NCBI GenBank assembly: GCA_946625545.1
Contig: CAMOTC010000004.1
Location: 1-40,062, forward strand
From: an uncultured Clostridia bacterium
Lineage (GTDB): Bacteria; Bacillota; Clostridia; Christensenellales; CAG-1252
DNA length: 40,062 nucleotides
Direction of reading: 5' to 3'
Notes under the pieces: generated by a model
The model's database searches: none
The model's input: only the letters and a program-made list of their open reading frames with translations
Told to the model about the DNA's origin: nothing
Program-made: the position numbers and the translations under genes
Shown: one piece after another, positions 22,601 to 34,600 of the stretch
Position numbering within the stretch: the first letter of the stretch is position 1
Layout: each line of letters begins with the position of its first letter

Positions 22601-25600
22601 CTCTGCGCGCCGAGGAGCGCGGATACCGTCCTGCCGAGGTCGATGACCGCCTCCTGCGTGGCGATATTCATCTCGCCCGAGAGCGAGATATTGACGTAGC
22701 TCTTGAGGTTCATCCTGATATAGTCTTGGAGTGAACCGACGATCGCCTGCGAGGGGACTTCGAGGAGATTCTTATTGAGATCCACCTTGATATTGTCCGC
22801 CGTGAGTCTGAGATGCGAGCGGCTCGCGCCGAGATCGATCTCCGCATTGATGGAGATATCGGTATTCGCGTCCACCTTGAAGCCCACGAGCACCGTACCG
22901 ACGTTATTTAAAACGTCGATATCAAGATCCTGCCCGAGGGCGACGAGAAGCGTCGTGATCAAGGAGGGTTTCGCCTCGATCTGCACGCCCGCGGACTCGG
23001 AGATCGTCACGCTCGTAAAGTGGGCGAGGATGCCGTAGATGCGCTCGGACAAGGTGATATTCGAGCCAAAGAGCTCCGCCGCCTTTTCCTTATTATGACA
23101 GCTGCCGCCTGAGCAGTTCTTACACGCCTCGTAACAACTGCCGCGGAGGAGACAGATCGGATCGGTACAGCCGCAGGAGAGCGGGGTCGCGTCCGTCGTG
23201 ATATAGTGGCAGGTGCCGTCGCAGTTATAGGTGCAGATCGGAGTGCAGGAGCCGTACGCGACGCAGACGGGATCGGAGCAACCGCAGGAAAGGGTCGCCG
23301 AGCTCGCCGCCGCCGCACTCTCGTGATGGGTGCAGGTGCAACCGCCGCCGCACTTCGTGCCGTCGCAGACCCCTGCCTTGGAGCACTCGCCGCAGTTACA
23401 GCCGCACTCGTAGAGGGCGCATTCACAGCCGCAGTTCACCCCGTCGCAGATCCTGACACCGTACTCGTCGTAACAGCTGCCGTTGTCGATACAGAGGACG
23501 TTCTTGCACTTGTGATTTTCTCCGCATCCGCAGTCGAGATCGGGCTGTGCCTCGGTATAGAAGTCAAAGATAGACACATTCTCAAAGTAGGTGCCCTGCA
23601 CGCCGAGGATGGGGATATTGATGTATAGGGTCGGGCTGTCCTCTTCGCCGTCGTAGTAGAAGAAGGCGAGGAGCTTATCTCCGAGCGCCGTGCTCTCGGT
23701 GACAGTCAGCATGAGCTGGGTCTTGCGGAGATCGTTGAGATCGAGCGCCGCCTTGACGCCGAAGTTGATCAGGGTGTCCTGCGTCCAGTTGCTCGTATCC
23801 ACGATGACCTGCATCAAGGTATCGATGCCGGGGAAGAGTCCGTTCAGCATGGGTCCGAGCTCGACGTTGGTATCCTCGGGATGGATCTCGAGATGGAGGT
23901 CGGTCTGGACGGTTATCTTCTGCAATTTATCAAAGGTCTGATATGTCGCAAAGTCCGCTTCGAGAGGCTCGCTCGTCACGGGATCGACCTTGCCCTGCGC
24001 GTCATAGACGGTAAAGGTGCTCTTGCCGCTCTTCAGCTCGATACCGCCAAAGGAGATGCCGAGAGAAGAGGTCTCGCCCGTATAGGCGCCGTCTTTGTAC
24101 TGTTCGATCACGATATCGGCACGCAGCGCGAGGTGGGCGAGGAAGCTTTCGGTCTCACCCGTGTACATCGCGTACTCCGTTTCGGCGAGCAAAGAGTCCG
24201 CCTCTCCGTAGAAGCTGATCTCCCAAGCATAGTCGGTCAAGGCGTCGAGCTTTGCATTCGCGTCGGTAAAGGTGACCTTGCCCTCCTCGATCGTCATATA
24301 GTCGGCGATCTCCGCCCCCGTCAAGGTGACGGTCTCATAATCGCCGCCGAGATCGTGCTTGCCCTTCATGACGACCTTCTTGACGGTCTCCGGGGTGAAC
24401 TCGACGGTCTCCGGCGGGAACTCGACGGTCTTATTTCTCGTGATGTAGTTGACCGCAAAGTCCACGCTGATACGCGGGACGTCCACGTCGCTGATCGTAT
24501 TGCCCGAGAAGACGTAGAAGATCGTGGAGAGGAAGCTATTGGTCGTGATGAAGGAGAGCCCCGCCGGGGTGATCTTCATCTTTGCGAAAGCCTCCGCATA
24601 CTTATCACTGCGGTAGGTATGGCACGCGCCGTTGCAATACTCGCAGCCGGCGGGACACACGCCCGCGCGGATATGAGCGGGATCGGTGCAATAGCAGGCG
24701 AGGACGTTATTGTGGCACTTGCAGGAATCGGTGGTCAAGGGACCCGACGCGAGCTCGAAATAGAACTCGTACGTGCCCGAAGAGGTTTCGATCGTGATAT
24801 TCCAGCCGTAGCCCTCGAGCGCGAGGATATTATCATTGGTATCATTGATGGCGACCACGCCGTCCACGATGGTCATATATGACTTCCAATCGTCGCCGGG
24901 AAGGGTTTTTGGGGTGTGTACGCCGTCATCGAAGGTGACAGAGAGGATCTCGCTGACTTTGAGACCATCAAACTTCTTGACGACATTCTTATCGCAGTAG
25001 CAGATCGGCTTTACCTTGCCCGCCACCAAGCGATAGCACTTGATGCACCGACCGTGCTTGATGCACTCGGGATCCTTGCAGAAACAGCTGAAGTGATAGG
25101 TATCGGTGTAGCAGTCGCAGTTCTCGAGATCACATCCATCTCTGTGGATAGCGTCGATGGAGGCGATGATCGGGCGATGCGTCACGGGATCGACCACGAG
25201 ATCATCCTCGGAGAGCTGGATACTGTCATCATCCGCGCGAACGTAGGCTTTGAGACCTGCGTCGTAGTACGCCTTGGTCTGATCCGCCGCGATGATGTAG
25301 GCATTTCTGTAGCCGATGATACAGCCCTTCTCCTTGCACTCGGGTTTATTACAGGCGCAAGGTGCGGGCAAGTGGCAGGTGCATTCGCATCCGCCGAGAC
25401 AGTACATACCGTTCACACCGCAGCCGCCCACCGCCACGCAGTAGGGATCGGAGCAACCGCACGGGAGAGTACAATGCTCGCAGGAGCACTCTTCTCCGCA
25501 GAGGATACTGCCGTCCGCGGCGATGCAGCCGCCGTTCTCGGCGCAAGTCTTGCAGTTACAGCCGTCCTCGAGGGCGGTGCAAGCGCAGGAGCATTCCTTA

Positions 25601-28600
25601 CCGTCGCAGGTACGTACGCCGTTCCGGTAGCAGGTACCTCTATTCTGACAGTCGGTGTCGGAACAGCCGCACAGCAAGGTGGAGCAGGAGCAGGTGCCCG
25701 CCTCGCAGATCTTATTGCCGTCTATATCGTAGCAACGCCCTGCCGCCACGCATTCTTCGTTCTTACAATGGCACCCCGGCACCGCACAGCAGGAGCACAA
25801 GCAGTCCTCCTCGCAGTGCTTGATCGCGCCCACGCAGCCGCGGCTGAAGTAGCATTCTTCGTTATCACAGCCGCAGGACAGGAGATGACATCCGCAGTCG
25901 GAGTCGCAGCGCTTGACGCCGTCTTGGTCGTAGCAACTGCCCATCGCGACGCAGACCTTATTGCGGCAGGTGCAGCCCGGGACCACACAATGGGTGCAAT
26001 TGCAGTCATCACCGCACAGCTTGGTCACGATGCCATCTTTGAGACCGAAGCAGGAGCCGTTGGTCAAGCACGCCTCGCAATCACATCCGCAGTCGAGCGC
26101 GGAGGGATCGTCATTCACTACAGTCTCCTCTCCGCCGCCGATCAGCGAAGAGATATCGATCCCCGTCGCCTTGATACCGTACAAGCCGAGGAGGGGCGCG
26201 TCGATATAGATCGCCTCGTCGAGACCGACGTAGTAGCCGCGCACAAAGAGGCTCTCGTTATACTTCGTCGGGTCGGAAGGATCGGGCGAACTCATATACA
26301 GGTTGACAAGGAGCTCGCTTCTCGCGAGACGGCGGATATTGAAGGTGCCTTGGATCTCCAAGCGGAAGATCGCGTCCACCTTTTCGCTCTTGAGGTCAAA
26401 GCCGTCGCCGAAGATGTACATCATCAGACCGTCCATATTCAGCTGTTGCTCGAGGAAGTGGGCGTCGAGATAGAGCTCTGTCTTTACGCTGATATTCTCG
26501 AGGATCAAAGGCTCGTCCTCATCGTAGTCGAGGAGCGGAGTGAACGCCGTCACGTTCTGGGTGATATCGGGACGGATATTCACGTTCATAAATCCGCAGT
26601 TCTCCAGCGCAAGTGAGCCCCTGATATAGCCCGCGGGCGCGCTCGCAGAGGCGACCTGATAGAGGTTTTTGAAGTTGAAGTTAAAGTCAACGGAGTACTT
26701 CTTATCCACATCGGCGGGATGCTTCTGCAAGACCATCGTCGAGGTGTCGAAGGTGATGGGGAGCTCGAGCTTCAAGGAAGAAGCGAACTCGGAGAGCAGG
26801 ATCTCCACAAACTTACTGTTGATGGTAAAGGTCGCGCTCGTATCCGTCTCGTTATCCGAGATCATGATGCTGTCCACGACGCGCGCAAGGAGAGCGACGT
26901 ACTTCGCCGCCGCAGAGGAGGCGAGATCAACGCCCATCGCACCCGCCGCTTCGCTGACTTCGTCGCCCTTCGCCGAGGGGAAGAGCTCCGAGATAAAGGA
27001 AGTATCCACTCCCTTGATCAGGAATTTCTGCACGTCGAACCACGGGAGAGAGATATAGATCTCACCGCGGATCACGTCCATATACGCCTGGAGGATATAG
27101 TTGCCGTTCCAGAGGATATCGATACGCAGTTCGCTCCTCTTGAGCTCCTCCACGCAGATATTCATCTGTACCACGATCTGCAGATCGCCCTTGAGCCCCT
27201 CAAAGGTAACGGGGATCTCGACCCCTTCTGCGATGGAGCGGATCAGACCGCCGATATCGTAGACGCCGTCGGGGAGATCGTACTCGATGACGCCCGAAGC
27301 CTTGACGTAGAGGAACTCGTAGTCCTCGAGGGTATTGTACTGCGACTTATCGAAGTCGATCTCCCTCTTTACGAGCTCAAAGGAGTAATCCTTCAAGGCG
27401 ATGGAGAAGGTATTGTCGGGCGCTTCCGCGGTATTCTTGATCGCGGTGGAGAGACCGATCTCTCTATTGAGAAGATCCGCATAGATCTCCAAGTACTGCA
27501 TATCGCCGAGGGTGATCGTACTGCCGAGCATATACTCGGAGAAGTCCTCGATCACGGTGCGCGCCGCATTCAAGGCGATCCTGCCCGTCGAGGAGAAGTA
27601 CAGATTATCGATGACCGAGAAGGCGAGCTCGATGACGCTATTCGGCTTCTCCGCTTCCGCGGCGGCGACTGCCTCCGAGCCCACCACGCCGTAGATCGCG
27701 TCGGAGATGGTCTTCGGGAGATTGTGGATCATCGCGGTCGTACTATCGCCGAGGAGTTTCTCGAGATTGACGTTAAAGGTCATATTGAAAGTATCGTCCA
27801 CTATGGGGAGATTGACGATGAGATCGTACTCTCCGCCGTAGTACACGGTGACCCATTCGGTGTCCTTGCCATCCTTTCGATTGGTGATCTCGAGGAGGAT
27901 CTCGGAACGATTCAGATCCGCAAAGTCGATATTCGCCGCGACGTGCAGGAGCAGTTTGCCCTTGATGTCGTCGCTGAGATTGACGGGGAGCTCCGCCGTG
28001 GCGTTCCCTGTGCCGTAGCGGAAGAGATCGGCGATAAATCCGTTGATCAGGTAGTGTTCCGCCGTCGAACTCCTATTAAAGAGGGTGTCGATCTCGATCG
28101 TGAACTCGACGCCGATATTCCTGAGATCATTGAGATATCCGTAGTCCGAGGTATCCTCGAGCATCTCCTCGATCACGCCGCCCAAGACCACCTTCGGCTT
28201 GGTCACCGCAAGGGTGGCGGAGGTATGCGCGGGAGCGGAAGTCTCGTCCACACCGTGCAGGATCACCGTCGCGGATAAACCGTCGTCGAGATTTACGCGC
28301 GCGTTAAAGCTGACGTTGAGGGTCGCGTCGATATCGAGAGCCTTGAGCGCCGCGGCAAAGAGCGCCGTCTCCATCTTTGCGAGGATGCCGCGCGAAGTGT
28401 AGTAGATATTGAACGCCTCCTCGATGTCGCTGTCGAGGCTGCAGTAACGGCAGCTGCAACCGGTATATACGCCGCCGAGTCCGTTACGGCAGGGATGGGT
28501 GAGATCGGGATGGCTCGCCGCATTCACGCAAGCTTGATTTTCACAGCCGCAGATCAAGCCTCCCTCCGTTTCCGCCGCAGAAGGCGTACTCGTTTCCTCG

Positions 28601-31600
28601 GGGATCAGATCGGCGAGATTCATCGGGAGAGCCGCCTTGGGCATACCCAACGCGGAGAGGTCGAGATAGAGACAGCTATTGTAGAAGTATGCCTCCAAGA
28701 GTCTATTTTCACCGCCGTCCACCGTGCGGTCGAGGGTGATATGCGCGTAGAGATTTTTCAGCATCGAGCGGAACATCTCCTTCATCGTCATATCGCCGAG
28801 CACGGTCTCCGTCACCCCCTGCAGGGAGAAATTCAGAGACGCCGCGAAGGTATATACCGCCGTGGAGTGATCGGTCTTTACGATCAGAGAGTCGCTGTTT
28901 GCGTCCTCGAGCAGGAGATTCACGAGAGAGGCGATATCGATATTATTATCCTTATCGCTGTCGATGGTGAAGCTCATCGCGAGATCCAACGTCAAGGAAC
29001 CCGCCTCGCTGATACTGACGTAGGTGCCGAGATTATTCTTGTAGGTCATCTTCTTATTCAGCTGGATATCGGGCTGATTTACGGTGACCTTAACGGAGGA
29101 ATGCTTGGTGGTCTCAAACTCGAGATATGCCTCGAGGAACTTAGTCTCCTCCTTGTCGATAAAGAGTTTCAGAGAGGAAGTATCCTTCAGGGCGGGGAGA
29201 GAGAACTTCTCAAATCCCGCGAGGTTCAAGAGGACGTTCAGCGCCTGCTCCGCAAAGAGCGCCTGCACGCCGTAGAAGCGACTGCCGTCGTAGGGAACGG
29301 TGTCGTCGAGATAAGCGTCGTAGATATTGACGCCGAGGAGCATCGAGCCGATCAAGGAAGCGATGGAGGGTGAATTCTCAGAGCTATCCTCGGACTCTGC
29401 CGCGGAGGCACTCGACTTCGAGCCGAAGAGACCGAGGGACTCGATCTTTTCCACAAAGTTCACTTCGTCCACCTTGAGGCGCAGATCGAAGTAGGGGATC
29501 GAGATATACAGAGCGCCGTTCGGATCCTGCGTACCCACGTAATAGACAGTCAGGATCTCGCGATCCTCCGCCTCCTCATTCAGCTCCACGACGGTGACGG
29601 CGAGCTCGCTGTGCGCGAGATCGACGCTCTTCCCTTGGATCTTGACGCTTGCCTGCACGTCGAGTCTGTAATTCAGATCGGCGTCCTTCTCTGCGTAGAA
29701 ATTGATATTACGGTTGTCAAAGAGTCCGCCGAGCACTCCTTCGAGGAGATCGCCGAGAGACTCGTCGAGATCAAGCTTGTAGCCCTTCGCCGCGGCGACC
29801 GCGAGATCAACGGAGAAGTCGAAATAGATCGAGCGGATATTGGAAGTATAGGTCTCACCCTTTCCGCTCTTGTCGATCCTATCCACGCTGCCGCCCGCCA
29901 TATCGATATCGATATCGGTGATGGAGAGCTCGAGATAGGTGTCGTCCTTGAGAGCGACCTTCGCGCGGATCCCCTCCGAGCCGAACTCGAGATCGAGGAA
30001 GCCGCCGTAAGCGTTGATCGCAAAGTAATCGCCGATCAGCTCCTTGCCCTCGGCGAGCATATCCTCTGTGGGAACGAGGGTCCTAAGGAGGGTATCGCCC
30101 TTCTTGATCTCGATCTGCCGGATGGTGTGCCCTGTCAGGTTCAAGCCTTCCTTATAGGTAGAGGAAGCGACCTTTTTCTCCATCGAGAAGATCTCGGGAT
30201 CCTTGCCGCCCGTCTTTACGATCGTGATGGTATAGGTGCCGAGCGGGAGCGACTCAAAGGTCGCGCCTCTCGCCCAGGCGATGGTCTGCGCCTTGACGTT
30301 CAGGTCAAAGAGGGCGCTCCAATCTCTCTCGCTGTAGAAGACGCCGCTGACCCCCTGTCCTTGATAACGGATCGCATGGACCTCGGCGTCTGCGAGATAG
30401 ACGCTGTAGAGGTCGTGACGGTAAGCGTGCTTATAGGTAAAGGACTCCTTGTCGTTATCGTCATAGGTCAGGACTACGGTGTAGTCTCCCTCCGCAAAGG
30501 CGTTCATCGCGGGGGTATTGAGACTCGTGACGCCCTCCGCGGTGATCGGGAAATAGTTTTCATATCCGAGTGCGAGGAGAGCGGTATGCAGCACGTTGCC
30601 GCTGAGATTCAAGACAGCGGACTTTTCCTTGACGTGCAGTCTGATCACGCCCGAGAGCCGGGTCACGATCTCGGTGAGTTTCTTATAGAGGCTCTTGTCC
30701 TGTTGATCCGCCGCCGCGTCGTCCGTCTCCGCAGAGGAACTGCCGCCCGAGATCATCGAGCCGAGATCGAGCTCGAGCTCAAAGGGTTCGATGCCGAGCA
30801 AGGTCTCGAAGTTTAAGCCGAGTACGCCCTTGCCGTAATAGATACTGAACTGCTTGGTGTATTCCGTCCCGTGCTCGCCTTCATTGACGGAGTAGAGGAC
30901 GATATAGATCTCGAGACCGTACAAGCTGTCCGCGCCCTCTGCGATATTCGCGATCGCGCTGACGGTGAGCTTATAGTGTCCTTTCAGCGAGTCGATGATG
31001 CCGATGCCCGCGTCAATATCCTTGAGGAGAGCGTCAAACGCCCAGGCGTTGCCGTCCTGATTGGACTGATTCTCTCCGAGGCCGTACGAGAGATCCGCCT
31101 CGAACTCGACCTTTGCCTGCAAGGAATCGATGGTGGAATAGGTATCCATTCTGCCAAAGACCGCGCTGTAGGGAGTGAAGAGGTCAACACCTTCCTTCTC
31201 CAATGTGACGTCGAAGTCTCCGAGACGGATATCTCCATTGAACTGCGGGATCAGCGAGGAGATGACCTTGATCTCGATGCCGCGCTCCACACCGCTCTCT
31301 GCGAAAGCGAGCTGCCCGAGGGTGATCGCCGTCTTGATCTCGGGGAGAGTGATCTCGATGCCTCCCATCAGGAAGAGCCTCGAGAGGATCTGCGAGGAGA
31401 GATCCAGAGCGAGAGCCTCGTCGGAGAGTGCGACGCGATCCACGAGCTTAAAGATATCTTCTGCACGGAAGCCTCCCACCGCCGCACCGCTCTCTGCGGC
31501 AGCGACCTCTCCCTGCGTTTCCTCACCGCCCACGAGAGAGGCGAGCAAGGCTTCGAGCGGGAGCACGTCCTCCACCTTCAAGCGGAGATTGAATGCGGGC

Positions 31601-34600
31601 ACGACGATATAGATGCTGTCCACCTCGTCGAAGGTGTAATAGACCGCGAGAACGATCTCGTCCTCCGCATTATGGTCTCTGACGACGATGGTCGCCTGTA
31701 ATTTTACGTTCGCGAGAGCATTCGCCGCGATCTGCCTGATAGAGGCGAGGTCAAAGGCATTCAGGTGGATCCCGTCCATCTTGAGCCCCGTGACGGCGAC
31801 GTCCGCCGAAACGGAATAGTTGACGTTATGTTTCGCATCCGAGCGCAGGAGGAAGTTCAGCGCACCGAGATAGCCGCCCTCGGTCGATCCGAAGTATTCG
31901 TCGATGGGATCGCCGTTCTCGTCCTCGGTCACGCCGGTATTCGCCTGCACGCTGATCTTGCCGCTCAGGTGGAAAGCACCCGCGTCGGACATCGGCGCGG
32001 CGCCCACGGTGATGCCCGCTTCTCCCGCGATCTTTTCTCTCATGGAGTCGAGCTCCGTAAAGGACTTATCAAAGAAGAGCTCTGCGTCGGCGATCTCCAC
32101 CGTCAGGTTGGATGCCTCGTTAAAGACCAGTCTCGCCGCGAGTCCATCCTCTCCGACCTCCACTCTGACCCCTTCCGTCGCGGGGAAGAGTCTGCCGAGA
32201 TCCTTGTTCACAAGGGAGAGAACGAGTTTCAAGACACCGTCATCCGCCGAGATCACGAGATCATCGTCACGAGAGAAAGCGATGCCGAGGATGCCGCCCA
32301 CGAGTCCGCCGATGCGCTCGGGTTCGACAGAGTCGGTCTCCGCCGCAGAGACGCCGCCCGTCGGGATCATGGGGAGCAGGAGATCCATCACGAGGTCGTA
32401 CACCCCGATATTGCTCATCTTGATCGAGCTCTCCGCTCCGTAGGCAGTACCTGCGAGATAGAGAGCCTCTTGTGAGACTCCGCCCGTTTCCTCATTGGAA
32501 TTGTAGTACAAGGAGAGCAGGCTGGAGGACTTATCGTAGAGATCGCCCTCTCCCGCCTTGGCATAGAAGGAGAGCCAGAGCTCCACGTCGGGATGCTCAA
32601 AGCCGTTGAGTGCGACGTTCGCCGCGATCTCGAGTCCGAGAGCGACCTCGACGCTGTCCTCCGCGCTATTATTGCCCACGACGACCTTCATCGACTCGCC
32701 GGGGATATTTTCCGAGATATAATCGGTCAGATACGCCGCATAGGTGCCGTCCATCACAAAGGCGATGTCCGCATCCATCGCAAAGCCCACCTTGAGCATC
32801 TGCCAATCGCGGTACTCCGAGACATCCTCGAGGAGTTCGCGCTGTCTGAAGTCGATCAAGAGATCGCCCACCTCCACCGAGAGATCGAATGCGACATCCT
32901 CGTCCTGCATACCCGTGATACCCACCACGGCGCCGAGATCTCTGACGTTCACCTTCGCGCTCATCACGAGCTCGGGGAAGACGATCTTGAGAGAGAGCAT
33001 CGAGGCGATGGTCGCGAGAGCATTCCCCTTGGTGACCACGCCGATGAGACCCGTCGAACCGTCGAGGACGACGTAATCGATGATCTCATTCAGATAGTCG
33101 ATGATGGTGACGGGATTATGCACAGAGCAGTGACAGCCCTCGTTGGGGACCTGTTCGCCGCTCGTTTCGTCGATATGATAACAGCTCCCTGCGATCTTGC
33201 AAACGCGGTTCATACAGCCGCACTCGAGATCGGGGAGATGGCAGGTACAGTCGCAGGAGGAGGTGCAAGTCAGATCCTCGAGAGAATGTCCGCAATACCC
33301 TGCCGCGAGACAGTCGGCGCAGGTACAGCCGCAGTCGAGAGCGCTCACACTCTCTGCGTTAGCCGTACTCGAAAAGACGTCGGGGAGGAGAGTCATGATG
33401 CCGGTACCCTCCACCTTGGTCTTAGGCGCGCCGATGATGGGGAGATCCACGTAGAGGATATCCTCGCCGCCGTCGTACATCAAGGTCGCGACCGCCTCGC
33501 CCTCGCCCGTCGTGATGACGAGACGCAGTTCGAGCGTTTCAAAGAAATTGAAGTCCAAGCGGACGATCAAGGTGCCTGCCGAGAGTTTCCCGCTCTCTCT
33601 GTCCTTCGCGGGGAAATCTGCGGAGAGATAGAGGGAGAGCGCGTCGATAAAGGCGGCGACCTCCTTGTTCAGATCAAAGAGATCCACGATGCTGTGCATG
33701 GTCTCGGATGCGTCAAAGTCGGTAAAGGTCGCGCTCTCGAGATCGAAGGTCGCGGTGACGCCCGCCGAGATGCTGTTGAACTTGATATCCTTGCCGGTGC
33801 CGATATTGACGTATTCCTCGCCAGGGGTATCGGTCGTAAAGACGAGGTGCTTCAGGTCGTTCCTTTCGCCGACGTTAAAGCCGAGACCGGTGATCCCCGC
33901 GGTCAGATCCGCGCCGTTCAGGATCGCACCGATATTCAGGCTCAAGCCATCGTTCAAACCCACGCCGACGTTGATCTCGTGCAGGATATTCGCGAGGTCA
34001 AAACCCGCATCGGGCATCAATACTTTGATCGCTTCGGAGAGGAGCGCGCCGGTAAAGACCACGCCGATACCTCTCTCGTTGAGGATCAGATCTGCGATCT
34101 TGCCGAGAGCGTCGGGAGAGGCGGTCGTATCCTCCTCCGCGAGAGCGATCGCCTCTGCCGAAGAGAGGAGATCCGCGAGAGGCACGCTGTAAGAGACCTT
34201 CCCCACGCCGAGCCACGGAGCGGTCAGATAGACCGTCTCGGTCGCCCCGTCGAAGTACACCATCAACATGAGTTTACGCGAGCCGGCGTCTGCATTATTG
34301 TAGAGCGCGAAGTAAACCTCCGAACCGGGGATCATATTCACGAGGGTATCGAGATCGTCAAAGTCCACTTCGGACATATCGACGTTCGCCTTGAGGTCAA
34401 AGGAGAGATCCCACTTGAGCTTATTCTCGACGCGTACGCCGAAGCCTACCTCTTTGACGAGCTCTCTGACGATGGCGGCGATTGCCGCGTCGCTGTCTGC
34501 GGCGCCCGCCTCGACGTTCAAGACCAGAGCGCCCGAGATCTCGGCGGAGAAGTCGGAGAGGATGGAGAGATCGAGATCGCGATACTCGTCTTTTTTCAAT

